Shown in pieces: positions 8,117 through 16,293 of a stretch of DNA of 64,000 nucleotides. Where the stretch lies: contig NZ_RJJE01000001.1 in the NCBI RefSeq assembly GCF_003721565.1, positions 124,001-188,000 of the forward strand, in the 5' to 3' direction. Below the pieces are notes generated by a model, which saw nothing but the letters and a program-made list of their open reading frames with translations, searched no databases and was not told the DNA's origin. This DNA is from Rufibacter immobilis. GTDB lineage: Bacteria > Bacteroidota > Bacteroidia > Cytophagales > Hymenobacteraceae. How positions within the stretch are numbered: position 1 is the first letter of the stretch; every line of letters starts with the position of its first letter. A program made the position numbers and the translations under genes.

Positions 8117-8800
8117 ATGCCCACCGTTCCGTTCCAAGTGCTTTATGAAGACAACCATGTGTTGGTGGTGAACAAGCCGAGCGGTGTGTTGGTGCAGGGC
8201 GACGAAACCGGCGATATTCCTCTCTCTGAGCTGGCCAAAGACTATCTGCGCGAGAAATACCAGAAGCCGGGCAACGTGTTTGTGGGCGTGGTGCACCGGC
8301 TAGACCGGCCCGTGAGTGGTGTAGTCCTACTGGCGAAAACCTCCAAAGCCCTCTCCAGATTAAACGAGCAGTTCCGGCTGCACAAAACCAAAAAGACGTA
8401 CTGGGCCCTTACCCAACGAGCCCCGCAGCCACAGGAAGGCACCCTGGTGCATTGGCTGGTGAAAGACGCCACCAGAAACGTCACCAAAGCCTTGACCGCA
8501 GAGAAACCGGGCAGCCAACGCGCCGAACTGAGCTACACCCTGCTTTCGGGGAGCCAGGGGAAATTCCTGGTAGAGGTACGCCCTGTCACCGGCCGGCCCC
8601 ACCAGATACGGGTCCAGCTCGCGTCTTTGAAATGCCCTATTTTAGGCGATGTAAAATACGGCGCCTCGGAGCCATTGCCCAACAAGAGCATTTGTCTGCA
8701 CGCCCGTGAGTTGGGCTTTGAACACCCTGTTTTGAAAACCTGGGTCACCGTACAGGCCCCGCCGCCCGCGCTTCCGGTTTGGCAGCCGTTCCAGCCGTAA
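8117..8800 (+). CDS. RluA-family pseudouridine synthase
   Basis: The 227-residue single-domain protein lacks the S4 RNA-binding domain, so it resembles the short RluA/TruC/RluC-like enzymes. It isomerises uridine to pseudouridine in rRNA or tRNA. The catalytic Asp is in VVHRLDRPVSGVVLLAKT; other family motifs are YEDNHVLVVNKPSGV at the N-terminus and GRPHQIRVQLAS near the C-terminus. Which RNA position it modifies cannot be told. Its start lies immediately behind a palindromic repeat. Confidence 0.88.
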   Translation: MPTVPFQVLYEDNHVLVVNKPSGVLVQGDETGDIPLSELAKDYLREKYQKPGNVFVGVVHRLDRPVSGVVLLAKTSKALSRLNEQFRLHKTKKTYWALTQRAPQPQEGTLVHWLVKDATRNVTKALTAEKPGSQRAELSYTLLSGSQGKFLVEVRPVTGRPHQIRVQLASLKCPILGDVKYGASEPLPNKSICLHARELGFEHPVLKTWVTVQAPPPALPVWQPFQP

Positions 8801-8850
8801 CCCTCTGCCTGACAGAAGCGCTAGAACGTTACAAGGCGCTGAGGAGGGCT

Positions 8851-8892
8851 GGTGTTTAGGGCCTTCTTTTCCAAAAACAGGCGCTAAACGCC
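8851..8892. repeat. Palindromic repeat copy 6
   Basis: The left arm GTGTTTAGGGCCTTCTTTT and the right arm CAGGCGCTAAACGC pair with several mismatches. It lies 50 bp past the pseudouridine synthase stop. Confidence 0.8.
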
Positions 8893-8964
8893 AGCCAAAG
8901 TTCCAAGCTGTTTTGCCTTTCCAAAAGATGATCTTCGTCATTTTGGCGCAATTTTCTCTTTTGC

Positions 8965-8998
8965 TTTTGCGAGGATTGCCCCTTGCGTTGTAGCTTTG
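8965..8998 (+). promoter_or_regulatory. Promoter of the desaturase gene (TTTTG and TAGCTTTG)
   Basis: A TTTTG at 8965-8969 and a TAGCTTTG at 8991-8998 are separated by 21 bp. This is the classical Bacteroidota -33/-7 layout and gives a leader of about 70 nt. Confidence 0.6.
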
Positions 8999-9076
8999 TG
9001 AACTTATTTATAGTGCGGCTGTTACATACACAGCTGCTTACTTGTAGCCCATACTTAATCGATTGCATCACCCAGC

Positions 9077-9811
9077 ATGATCATTCTTGTCTTTTTTGTA
9101 GCACACTGGTACTTGTCTCTGTTTGTGCAGACCTTTTACCTACACCGCTATGCGGCCCATAAAATGTTCACCATGAACGCTTTCTGGGAGAAGTTCTTTT
9201 TCCTGTTCACCTACATTAGCCAAGGGTCTTCTTTCCTTTCGCCGCGGGCGTACGCCATTTTGCACCGCATGCACCACGCTTTCTCAGACACCGCCCGCGA
9301 CCCGCACTCGCCGCACTTCTCCAGCAACGCCTTCACCATGATGTGGAAAACCAAGAACATCTACAATGACGTGCTGAAGCACCGCGTGGAGCCTGAGATG
9401 CGCTTTGACGGCAACTATCCGGTTTGGCGCCTGGTAGAAAGCATTGGCGACCATTGGATATCGCGCATTGCCTGGGGAACGTTCTACGTGGTCTTCTACA
9501 TCACCTTCGCCACGCAGTGGTGGATGTACCTGCTGTTGCCGGTGCACTTCCTGATGGGCCCTATCCATGGTGCCATTGTGAACTGGAGCGGCCACAAATA
9601 CGGCTATCAGAACTTTGACAACCATGACAAGTCCAAGAACTCGCTCTTCTTTGATTTCCTGACCGGCGGCGAGCTCTTCCAGAACAACCACCACAAACTG
9701 CCTAACCGCGTCAACTTCGGGGTGAAATGGTGGGAAGTGGACCCAACCTATCCCGTTATCTGGACCTTGGATAAAATAGGCATCATTAAGCTGAAAAAGG
9801 CCCGCGCCTAG
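9077..9811 (+). CDS. Membrane fatty-acid / acyl-CoA desaturase
   Basis: The 244-residue membrane protein has the histidine clusters of di-iron desaturases: HRYAAH near the first hydrophobic hairpin, HRMHHAFSD after it, and FQNNHHKLPN near the C-terminus. Hydrophobic segments lie at about residues 1-25, 40-60 and 130-165. The family inserts a cis double bond into acyl chains to adjust membrane fluidity. It is short for a stearoyl-CoA desaturase but normal for the bacterial short subgroup. It has its own promoter and ends in a bidirectional terminator shared with the convergent DUF418 gene. Confidence 0.85.
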   Translation: MIILVFFVAHWYLSLFVQTFYLHRYAAHKMFTMNAFWEKFFFLFTYISQGSSFLSPRAYAILHRMHHAFSDTARDPHSPHFSSNAFTMMWKTKNIYNDVLKHRVEPEMRFDGNYPVWRLVESIGDHWISRIAWGTFYVVFYITFATQWWMYLLLPVHFLMGPIHGAIVNWSGHKYGYQNFDNHDKSKNSLFFDFLTGGELFQNNHHKLPNRVNFGVKWWEVDPTYPVIWTLDKIGIIKLKKARA

Positions 9812-9826
9812 TTCTTGCATACAGAT

Positions 9827-9864
9827 AAGAAAGCCCCGGCAACAGAAACTGCCGGGGCTTTCTT
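9827..9864. terminator. Bidirectional terminator between desaturase and DUF418 genes
   Basis: A 15-bp perfect stem (AAGAAAGCCCCGGCA and its complement) with an 8-base loop is flanked by A-run and T-run. The stop of the reverse-strand gene lies inside the right arm. Confidence 0.85.
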
Positions 9865-11026
9865 ATGTACGGGCGGTAGTGAAATACCGGACCACCTTCT
9901 CCATAGGGCCCTGCCCAAACCGCCGGAGCCACCAGATTGAAACCAATACCTGAACCGTTACCAGCAACAGGTAACCCATCCAGAGAATTACCGGTGCCAC
10001 CTTCCCGTACAGCCCCCATCCATACCCATAGAAAACGAAGCTGAACAACAGATTCTGAGTCAGATAATGAGTGAGCGTCATTTTCCCGAATGGGGCCAAG
10101 GCCTCCAAGACCTTTTTACCAATCCCGGTTACGTACAAGGCCAGCGGCAAAACCAGCAGTAAGAGCACGTCTCCGGCATAGAATAAGGAAGAAAAGAATG
10201 CTTTGAGCAGATTCTCACCTAAAGGCCGCACCGCTTCTCCGCGGAGCCCGGTTACATGAATCAGGAATGCGGCCGATACCATGACCAAAACTCCCACACC
10301 TAAAACCAGATATACTCTGGATGGCTGCACATAGGCCCTGAATCTCTTTTTCTCCCCCACCAAATAACCCAGCAGAAGCCAGGCAAAGATCCTGAGTTGG
10401 TAAAACAACGCTTCCCAAGACCAGGCTTCTTTCCAGTACAACTCCATCCGCCTCTGGAACACCTCTCCAAAAGTTCCTTCCCTGAACACATCTGAGGTAG
10501 AAAGTTGCAAGGGCAAAGAAGCGTCTCCCAGCCCATGTGGCAAAAATACATCGGCAAAGCTCACCAGATAGAGTGCCACCACTAGATATATGCGCGCTGG
10601 GACGGATAAATGCCTCAAGGGCAACAGAAGCAGACTCATGAGTGCATACTGGTGCAATACATCGCCCTTCCAAATGAAAATTAGTTGAAGCACGCCCAAC
10701 GCCCCGAGCACCCAAGCCCGCTTCCAGAATGGCCGAACTCCTTTTGATTCCAGGGCCAGGGCCGCTGAGAGTCCAAACAGGAACGCGAACACGGGGAAAT
10801 ACTTCCCCCACAGAAATATGATAAAGAATGAAACGATGTAGTGATTCAAAGTTCCCGTGAAAGCTTGGGCATACGCCTCAATATGACCAGCCTCTGCGTT
10901 GAACACCATCAAATTGGCGGCCCCCACCCCTACCAGACTGAAGCCACGGAGAACATCCAGGGACAGTTCCCGCCGGGATGAAGAGAAAGCAGGTTCAGAA
11001 AGAGTGCCTGGAGAGACTTTTGTCAC
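9863..11026 (-). CDS. DUF418 (YeiB-like) membrane protein
   Basis: The protein has about 387 residues and eight or more hydrophobic segments. The family signature RRELSLDVLRGFSLVGVGAANLM (shown in two parts in the protein: heparan-acyltransferase-like LDVLRG followed by the first helix) lies at the N-terminus. The DUF418 domain fills the C-terminal half (GKMTLTHYLTQNLLFS). Members are thought to be membrane acyltransferase relatives or transport proteins; the substrate is unknown. I prefer the GTG start at 11026 because a TATTTTTG -7 element lies on its strand at about 11057-11064. An ATG at 11080 would lie upstream of that promoter and overlap the divergent gene. Confidence 0.8.
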   Translation of the reverse strand: MTKVSPGTLSEPAFSSSRRELSLDVLRGFSLVGVGAANLMVFNAEAGHIEAYAQAFTGTLNHYIVSFFIIFLWGKYFPVFAFLFGLSAALALESKGVRPFWKRAWVLGALGVLQLIFIWKGDVLHQYALMSLLLLPLRHLSVPARIYLVVALYLVSFADVFLPHGLGDASLPLQLSTSDVFREGTFGEVFQRRMELYWKEAWSWEALFYQLRIFAWLLLGYLVGEKKRFRAYVQPSRVYLVLGVGVLVMVSAAFLIHVTGLRGEAVRPLGENLLKAFFSSLFYAGDVLLLLVLPLALYVTGIGKKVLEALAPFGKMTLTHYLTQNLLFSFVFYGYGWGLYGKVAPVILWMGYLLLVTVQVLVSIWWLRRFGQGPMEKVVRYFTTART

Positions 11027-11056
11027 GGTTGCTTTTATTAATTTGCCGAAGTTCAC

Positions 11057-11064
11057 ACAAAAAT
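11057..11064 (-). promoter_or_regulatory. -7 element TATTTTTG of the DUF418 gene
   Basis: This TAnnTTTG match on the reverse strand abuts the ATG of the divergent gene at 11065. It supports a downstream GTG start for the DUF418 protein. Confidence 0.4.
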
Positions 11065-12744
11065 ATGGCATCCACCCCATTCTCCGTGCCCCGAAAGCAT
11101 TTCAAGACGTTTCTACTACTGTTTCTGCTCCTCGGGCTATACGTGGCTACCATAGAAATGCGTCCTGGGAGGCTGTATTTCCTTCTCACGTACCTGCTTT
11201 TCCAGGACAGTGTCCTGCACCTGCTGCTGTACCTGCTGGTATTCGCTTCTTCCCTGCTGGGACTGCTGGCCTTACTTTTCAACCGCAGCAAGAGCCTTTA
11301 CGCGGCAACACTGGTGTTGCTGTTCCCCTGCCTGCTCATTAGCCTCTCCTACCGGTTCATCAGTGGCTACAACTTTATGTACCCAGATGCGGTGCTGGCC
11401 TGGAACAACCTGAACCTGGCTGACACTGCCCTCCGAAATTACTTCTGGCAAATGTCGGCCGCCTTTCTGGCAGCCGCACTGCTCCTGGCCCTGGTGCACG
11501 GGATCAGAAAAAAGACACCATGGCGTACTGCCCCCACCAGCGGCTGGTTGGTTCTGTTAGTGGGGTTGGCGGCGTTCCTGCTACTCAAAAGAACCACCGG
11601 CATTGTAGATGATTATCCTGCCCTGTACCGGGTACCTATCACGCTTCTGGCCGCCGCCACTGATCAATTACCGCAACCTACCAGAAAGCCCGCTCCTGTT
11701 TCCCCGGTTGCCCCCGGTGTACGGCACCTCTTCCTGGTGGTAGACGAAAGCATTACCGCCACAGAACTCACGTTGCAGCAACCCAACCTCCAGACCACGC
11801 CCTTTCTCTACTCCCGGCGGGAACAGCTCCTTGATTTTGGCATAGCCAGCTCCTTCACCAACCAGAGCGGCGGCTCCAATATTGCCTTGATGAGCGGCAC
11901 CCGCCCTACCGAACTTCCAGACACGGCGTACCGCACCTTTTCCCGCACCAACATTTTCCAGTATGCCCAGAAAGCAGGTTACACCACCTACTACATAGAT
12001 GCCCAACTAGGCGGAAACGTGCTCCAGAATTTCATGACTCCCGAAGACCTGCGTTACATTGACCACGTGGAACGGCCCGGTGCCCAACACCCGGAGGAAC
12101 CTTACCACAACCGCGACATGCTGGTGGCAACCCGGTTGGCGCAGTTATCCAAAACGCCTGCTAAAGTGTTTGTGTACGTGGTAAAAGCCGGGGCGCACTG
12201 GCCTTACGCCCGTACCTACCCCGCAGAGTTGGCGCACTTCCAGCCGGTCCTCTCGCCGCGCAGTGTTTACAAAGACCGGGAACTCACCCTCAATACGTAC
12301 CACAATGCCCTGAGATGGACGGTAGATATGTTCTGGCAGAAATTGATGGGCGCTATTTCACCCACCGACAGCACCGTGGTGGTCTACACCTCAGACCACG
12401 GCCAGAATCTGAGCCAATCGGGCATTAGTATCACGCACGCCTCGGTGCATGAAACGTCTGCCCAGGAAGCCGCCGTGCCGCTCTGGATCTGGGATCCCGC
12501 CCGTCTCACCAGACTTTCGCCCGGGGCAACCACCAAACACCGCCACAGCCACGCCCATGTTTTCCCAACACTGCTTTCCCTACAGGGATATGCTCCGGCC
12601 TGGGTGCGGCAACAGTATGGGCCTTCGCTTTTAGACGCAGATGTTCCTTCCGCTCAGCGCTATTTTTTAGCCGGAGATCTGTTTGGCCGGGGTTCCCATA
12701 GCCTTCGGTCCTTCACCTATCCCTTTCCGGCCCTAGCCGATTGA
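11065..12744 (+). CDS. Membrane-bound alkaline-phosphatase-fold transferase (phosphoethanolamine transferase / sulfatase-like)
   Basis: The protein has 559 residues. Five N-terminal hydrophobic segments (about residues 12-180) are followed by a soluble sulfatase-fold domain (about 215-540). Seen directly are HLFLVVDESITATEL with the metal-binding Asp-Glu, the SGGSNIALMSGTRP nucleophile loop, and VVVYTSDHGQNLSQSG with the Asp-His metal pair. The layout is that of EptA/lipoteichoic-acid-synthase-like enzymes that move phosphoethanolamine or a similar phosphoalcohol onto lipid A or a glycan at the outer face of the inner membrane. The ATG at 11065 (MASTPFSVPRKHF) is chosen over an upstream start that would run through the divergent gene. 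A palindromic repeat begins one base after the stop codon. Confidence 0.8.
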   Translation: MASTPFSVPRKHFKTFLLLFLLLGLYVATIEMRPGRLYFLLTYLLFQDSVLHLLLYLLVFASSLLGLLALLFNRSKSLYAATLVLLFPCLLISLSYRFISGYNFMYPDAVLAWNNLNLADTALRNYFWQMSAAFLAAALLLALVHGIRKKTPWRTAPTSGWLVLLVGLAAFLLLKRTTGIVDDYPALYRVPITLLAAATDQLPQPTRKPAPVSPVAPGVRHLFLVVDESITATELTLQQPNLQTTPFLYSRREQLLDFGIASSFTNQSGGSNIALMSGTRPTELPDTAYRTFSRTNIFQYAQKAGYTTYYIDAQLGGNVLQNFMTPEDLRYIDHVERPGAQHPEEPYHNRDMLVATRLAQLSKTPAKVFVYVVKAGAHWPYARTYPAELAHFQPVLSPRSVYKDRELTLNTYHNALRWTVDMFWQKLMGAISPTDSTVVVYTSDHGQNLSQSGISITHASVHETSAQEAAVPLWIWDPARLTRLSPGATTKHRHSHAHVFPTLLSLQGYAPAWVRQQYGPSLLDADVPSAQRYFLAGDLFGRGSHSLRSFTYPFPALAD

Positions 12745-12790
12745 GGTGCGTTTAGGGGCCGTTTTTAGAAAAAGAGCCCCTAAACGCACC
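12745..12790. repeat. Palindromic repeat copy 7
   Basis: The arms GGTGCGTTTAGGGGC and GCCCCTAAACGCACC pair perfectly; the inner part has mismatches. It begins directly after the stop codon of the preceding gene. Confidence 0.9.
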
Positions 12791-12791
12791 A

Positions 12792-12810
12792 GGCAATGCA
12801 GCTCATTGCC
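12792..12810 (+). terminator. Small hairpin between repeat copy 7 and the rpsP promoter
   Basis: A 7-bp stem (GGCAATG/CATTGCC) with a 5-base loop is followed by an AT-rich run without consecutive T. It may be a weak terminator. Confidence 0.4.
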
Positions 12811-12840
12811 AAATTATTAGCACATTAAAAATAATTGCCG

Positions 12841-12848
12841 TACATTTG
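12841..12848 (+). promoter_or_regulatory. -7 element TACATTTG of the rpsP operon
   Basis: The element and following CACC have the form typical of strong Bacteroidota ribosomal-protein promoters. A small stem (GCCGG at 12858-12862 with CCGGC at 12870-12874) lies in the predicted leader. Confidence 0.6.
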
Positions 12849-12892
12849 CACCCCAATGCCGGACGGGTTCCGGCGCTTTAACAAACTTAGTT

Positions 12893-13450
12893 ATGCCTGT
12901 TAAAATCAGACTGGCCCGCAGAGGCCGCAAAAAAGCAGCTATGTACGACATCGTAGTAGCTGATTCTCGTTCACCACGTGATGGTCGTTTCATCGAGAAA
13001 TTGGGTACGTACAACCCACTTACCAACCCTGCCACTATCAACTTCAACGAAGACAAAGCGTTGGATTGGGTATTGAAAGGCGCTCAGCCAACTGACACCG
13101 TGAAAGCTATGCTTTCTTACACTGGTGTTATGTTCAGAAAACACTTACAGATTGGTGTATTGAAAGGTGCTGTTACTCAGGAGCAGGCAGATGCCCGTTA
13201 CGCTGAGTGGAAAGCCGCCAAAGAAGCCAAAATCACTGGAAAAGTTGCCAAATTAGGTTCAGACAAAGCCGCTAAGAGACAAGCTGCTCTGGAAGCTGAG
13301 GCTAAAGTGAACGCTGCCCGTGCTGAAGCGATCCGTTTGAAAAACACGCCTGAGCCGGCTGCTGAAGAAGCTCCTGCTGCTGAAGGTGATGCCACTGAAG
13401 GCGCCGCTGACGCTCCTGCTGCAGACGCAACCGAAGAAGCTCAAGCTTAA
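12893..13450 (+). CDS. rpsP: Ribosomal protein bS16
   Basis: The 185-residue protein begins with the bS16 core ([32 protein letters not shown], in full over residues 1-32) that packs in the 30S platform. The core of about 80 residues is followed by a roughly 100-residue extension made of a charged helical stretch and a low-complexity Ala/Glu/Pro tail. Bacteroidota bS16 proteins carry such tails; their role is unclear to me. It is the first gene of rpsP-rimM-trmD and is followed after 10 bp by rimM. Confidence 0.95.
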   Translation: MPVKIRLARRGRKKAAMYDIVVADSRSPRDGRFIEKLGTYNPLTNPATINFNEDKALDWVLKGAQPTDTVKAMLSYTGVMFRKHLQIGVLKGAVTQEQADARYAEWKAAKEAKITGKVAKLGSDKAAKRQAALEAEAKVNAARAEAIRLKNTPEPAAEEAPAAEGDATEGAADAPAADATEEAQA

Positions 13451-13460
13451 TTTTACTGCC

Positions 13461-14054
13461 ATGACGTTAGACGCATGCTTCCAATTGGGGTATATTGTGA
13501 AAACGCATGGCACCAAAGGCCAGGTAGTCGCGTTTTTTGACGTTGACTTTCCGGAAGAGTACGATGAATTGGAATCAGTTTTCCTGTTAATCAACGGGAA
13601 GCTGGTTCCTTTTTTCATTGACGACCTCAACCCGCAGGACAAAGGCCGCAGCATCATCAAGTTTGAGGATGTGAACTCCGTGCCGGAAGCCGAGAAACTG
13701 AAAGGCGTTTCGCTTTACCTTCCCCTGAACCAGTTGCCAGAGCTGGAGGAAGACCAGTTCTACTTCCATGAGGTGATTGGCTACACGGTGGTAGACCAGC
13801 AACTAGGCGAACTGGGCACGGTGCAGGCTTTCTTTGACCTGCCCAACCAGGATCTGCTGGCCATGGACTACCAAGGGCATGAGGTCCTGATTCCGGTACA
13901 GGATGAGATCATTTTGCGCTCCAGCAAAGAGGAACGCAAAATCTACGTGAACCTGCCCGAGGGCCTGCTGGAGGTATACACCCAGCCTTCTAACTGCCAA
14001 GTAGAGGAACCGCCCCTGGAAGGCGAGGAGGACGAAGACAATGACCCGGTTTGA
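13461..14054 (+). CDS. rimM: 16S rRNA processing protein RimM
   Basis: The 197-residue protein starts at the ATG 10 bp after rpsP ([20 protein letters not shown]), which matches the family N-terminus. A RimM beta-barrel (about 1-85) is followed by a PRC-barrel domain (about 95-175) with [12 protein letters not shown] and [12 protein letters not shown]. RimM binds bS19 and assists maturation of the 30S head. The tail is acidic. Its stop overlaps the trmD start by 14 bp, so translation of the two is probably coupled. Confidence 0.93.
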   Translation: MTLDACFQLGYIVKTHGTKGQVVAFFDVDFPEEYDELESVFLLINGKLVPFFIDDLNPQDKGRSIIKFEDVNSVPEAEKLKGVSLYLPLNQLPELEEDQFYFHEVIGYTVVDQQLGELGTVQAFFDLPNQDLLAMDYQGHEVLIPVQDEIILRSSKEERKIYVNLPEGLLEVYTQPSNCQVEEPPLEGEEDEDNDPV

Positions 14055-14730
14055 TATTATCACCTGCCAGCCCCACTTACTTACCGGCCCCTTTGACCAC
14101 TCCATTTTAAAGCGGGCGCAGGACAAAGGTCTGGTGGAAGTGCACCTGCACGACCTCCGGAAGTACGCCATCAACAAACACGGCCAGATTGACGACTACG
14201 CCTTTGGCGGGGGCGCCGGCATGGTTCTGATGGTGGAACCCATCGCCAAATGTATTAGGGAACTGCAGGCCCAGCGCACCTATGATGCGGTGATTTACAT
14301 GACCCCAGACGGCCAGACGCTGAACCAGCCCATGGCCAACCGGTTGTCTCTCCTGAAGAACATCATCATTCTGTGCGGCCACTACAAAGGCGTGGACCAA
14401 CGCGTGCGGGATATGTTCGTGACCCACGAGATCAGCATTGGGGATTACGTGCTGTCCGGTGGGGAACTGGCCGCCGCCGTGCTGGCAGACTCCCTCATCC
14501 GGCTCATCCCGGGGGTGTTGAACGATGAAAGCAGCGCCTTGTCAGACTCTTTCCAGGACAATCTGCTGGCTCCGCCGGTATACTCCCGTCCCGCTGACTT
14601 TGAAGGACATACGGTACCCGATATTCTGCTTTCCGGCAACACGCCTAAAGTGGAGGAGTGGCGGTTTGAACAAGCCGTGCAGCGCACCCACCAACTACGG
14701 CCTGATTTGCTGCGCGATGAAAAAAATTAG
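14041..14730 (+). CDS. trmD: tRNA (guanine-37-N1) methyltransferase
   Basis: The 229-residue SPOUT enzyme has the deep trefoil knot motifs [14 protein letters not shown] and [16 protein letters not shown], and the N-terminal FGGGAGMV. It methylates G37 of tRNAs that read CNN codons, using S-adenosylmethionine, and so prevents +1 frameshifting. It overlaps rimM. About 80 bp separate it from rplS, which has its own promoter in that gap, so rplS is probably only partly co-transcribed. Confidence 0.95.
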   Translation: MTRFDIITCQPHLLTGPFDHSILKRAQDKGLVEVHLHDLRKYAINKHGQIDDYAFGGGAGMVLMVEPIAKCIRELQAQRTYDAVIYMTPDGQTLNQPMANRLSLLKNIIILCGHYKGVDQRVRDMFVTHEISIGDYVLSGGELAAAVLADSLIRLIPGVLNDESSALSDSFQDNLLAPPVYSRPADFEGHTVPDILLSGNTPKVEEWRFEQAVQRTHQLRPDLLRDEKN

Positions 14731-14763
14731 TAGTTGTTGATTTACAATTAGAAAAATAACGTC

Positions 14764-14771
14764 TATATTTG
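14764..14771 (+). promoter_or_regulatory. -7 element TATATTTG of rplS
   Basis: This exact match is followed by GCAC. A TTTA lies 19 bp upstream. It sits between trmD and rplS and supports the ATG at 14813 as the start. Confidence 0.6.
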
Positions 14772-14812
14772 CACTCCGAATTTTGCAGATAAATAGACAC
14801 TATATTATAGTC

Positions 14813-15166
14813 ATGAGCGATTTAATTAAATTAGTAGAGCAGGAATACGCTGAGAAACGCGCCTCAATCCCTGCTTTTGCTGCTGGCGACACCGTGAATA
14901 TTCACGTGAAAATCCGTGAGGGTAACAAAGAGCGTATCCAGCAATTCCAAGGCGTGGTATTGCAACGCAGAAACTCTGGTGCCAGCGAGACTTTCACTGT
15001 AAGAAAAGTGTCTAACCAAATCGGAACTGAGCGTATTTTCCCAGTTCTTTCTCCAAACATCGAGAAAATTGAGGTAATCCGCCGCGGTAAAGTTAGAAGA
15101 GCCCGTCTGTTCTACCTGAGAGGTCTTTCTGGTAAAGCCGCTCGTATCAAAGAAAAAAGAAGCTAA
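14813..15166 (+). CDS. rplS: Ribosomal protein bL19
   Basis: The 117-residue protein has the normal bL19 length and motifs ([23 protein letters not shown] over two strands, [23 protein letters not shown] split, and the basic C-terminus). It lies at the 30S-50S interface. The ATG at 14813 gives the family start [12 protein letters not shown]; a TTG ten codons earlier would add a meaningless extension and fall almost on the predicted transcription start. A strong terminator follows. Confidence 0.95.
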   Translation: MSDLIKLVEQEYAEKRASIPAFAAGDTVNIHVKIREGNKERIQQFQGVVLQRRNSGASETFTVRKVSNQIGTERIFPVLSPNIEKIEVIRRGKVRRARLFYLRGLSGKAARIKEKRS

Positions 15167-15205
15167 TTCCTTCCGGTTTAGTTTTTCCATAGTTTTAGTT
15201 CCAGG

Positions 15206-15233
15206 AAAGCCGATCTCCCACGAGATCGGCTTT
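15206..15233 (+). terminator. Intrinsic terminator of rplS
   Basis: A 12-bp perfect stem (AAAGCCGATCTC and complement) with a 4-base loop is followed by six T. Confidence 0.9.
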
Positions 15234-15287
15234 TTTGCTGTTTGCCTCTGGCATCTGCTCCGGCAAAACGCACATTCTCTTGATGTT

Positions 15288-15327
15288 GCGTTTAGAGCCT
15301 CTTTTTTGAAAAACAGCCCCTAAACAA
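15288..15327. repeat. Palindromic repeat copy 8
   Basis: The left arm GCGTTTAGAGCCTCTTTTTT and the right arm AACAGCCCCTAAACAA pair with a few mismatches. It lies between the rplS terminator and the SDR gene. Confidence 0.85.
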
Positions 15328-15408
15328 ACTATTGGTCTGCCGTTTCCCCGTTTGCCTTTTTATGCGTACACTTAGACGTTGAACCCAACTACAAGTAGAA
15401 CGAAGAAC

Positions 15409-16182
15409 ATGCAGAACAACCGCTGGAGTTTAGAGGGGCGCAAGGCGCTGGTGACCGGGGGTACCAAGGGAATTGGCGCTGCCATTGCCGAAGAACTCCT
15501 TTCCTTTGGAGCCGAAGTGCTCATTGTGGCCCGCAAAGAACTGGAGGTAAACCAAGCTGTGACCGACTGGCGCGCCCGCGGCCTCAACGCCTCCGGCATG
15601 GTGGCCGACGTGAGCCAGCCCGCCGACCGCCACAACCTGCTCCAACTGGTGGAAAACACCTGGGGCGCGCTGGACATTCTGGTGAACAACGTGGGCACCA
15701 ACATCCGGAAGAAAATAGGCGAGTACACGCCAGAAGAATACAACTACCTGTTGCAGACCAACCTCACCTCAGCGTTTGAGCTGTGCCGGCTCTCCTATCC
15801 ACTCCTGAAGCAGTCTGCGCAGGGCAATGTGGTGAATGTGTCTTCGGTGGCGGGGCTGGGGCACGTGCGCACGGGGGCTATCTACGGCATGACCAAAGCA
15901 GCGCTGGTGCAGCTCACGAAGAACCTGGCCGGTGAATGGGCGCCAGACGGCATACGGGTAAACTGCGTGGCTCCCTGGTACATCAGGACACCGCTGGCCG
16001 AACAGGTGCTGCAAAACCAGGAGTATCTGGAAAGCGTGCTCAGCCGCACCCCCACCCGCACCATTGGCAACCCCGAAGACTGTGCCGCCGCCGTGGCTTT
16101 CCTTTGCATGCCCGCCGCCGCCTACATCACCGGCCAGTGCATTGCCGTAGACGGAGGCATGAGCATCAACTTATTCGGGTAA
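15409..16182 (+). CDS. Short-chain dehydrogenase/reductase (SDR), tropinone-reductase-like
   Basis: The 257-residue classical SDR has the Rossmann glycine motif [12 protein letters not shown], the NNVG motif after strand 4, the catalytic Ser in VNVSSVAG, and the Tyr-x3-Lys pair in IYGMTKAAL. The C-terminus [15 protein letters not shown] is typical. It reduces or oxidises a carbonyl/alcohol with NAD(P)H. Sequence flavour is closest to plant and bacterial tropinone-reductase-like proteins, but the substrate is unknown. I chose the ATG at 15409 ([18 protein letters not shown]) over a TTG ten codons upstream. Confidence 0.85.
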   Translation: MQNNRWSLEGRKALVTGGTKGIGAAIAEELLSFGAEVLIVARKELEVNQAVTDWRARGLNASGMVADVSQPADRHNLLQLVENTWGALDILVNNVGTNIRKKIGEYTPEEYNYLLQTNLTSAFELCRLSYPLLKQSAQGNVVNVSSVAGLGHVRTGAIYGMTKAALVQLTKNLAGEWAPDGIRVNCVAPWYIRTPLAEQVLQNQEYLESVLSRTPTRTIGNPEDCAAAVAFLCMPAAAYITGQCIAVDGGMSINLFG

Positions 16183-16200
16183 CTTACCTTAAACACATAA

Positions 16201-16236
16201 AAAATCCTCCCCGGCTACAGAACCTGGGAGGATTTT
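16201..16236. terminator. Bidirectional terminator between SDR and ATP-grasp genes
   Basis: An 11-bp stem (AAAATCCTCCC with GGGAGGATTTT) surrounds a 14-base loop between convergent genes. Repeat copy 9 starts two bases later. Confidence 0.75.
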
Positions 16237-16237
16237 C

Positions 16238-16276
16238 TGTTTAGGGGCCATTTTCAGAAAAAGAGCCCCTAAACGC
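16238..16276. repeat. Palindromic repeat copy 9, next to a terminator
   Basis: The arms TGTTTAGGGGC and GCCCCTAAACG pair; the inner part (CATTTTCAGAAAAAGA) is imperfect. Confidence 0.88.
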
Positions 16277-16293
16277 GTTTTAGGATTATCCGC

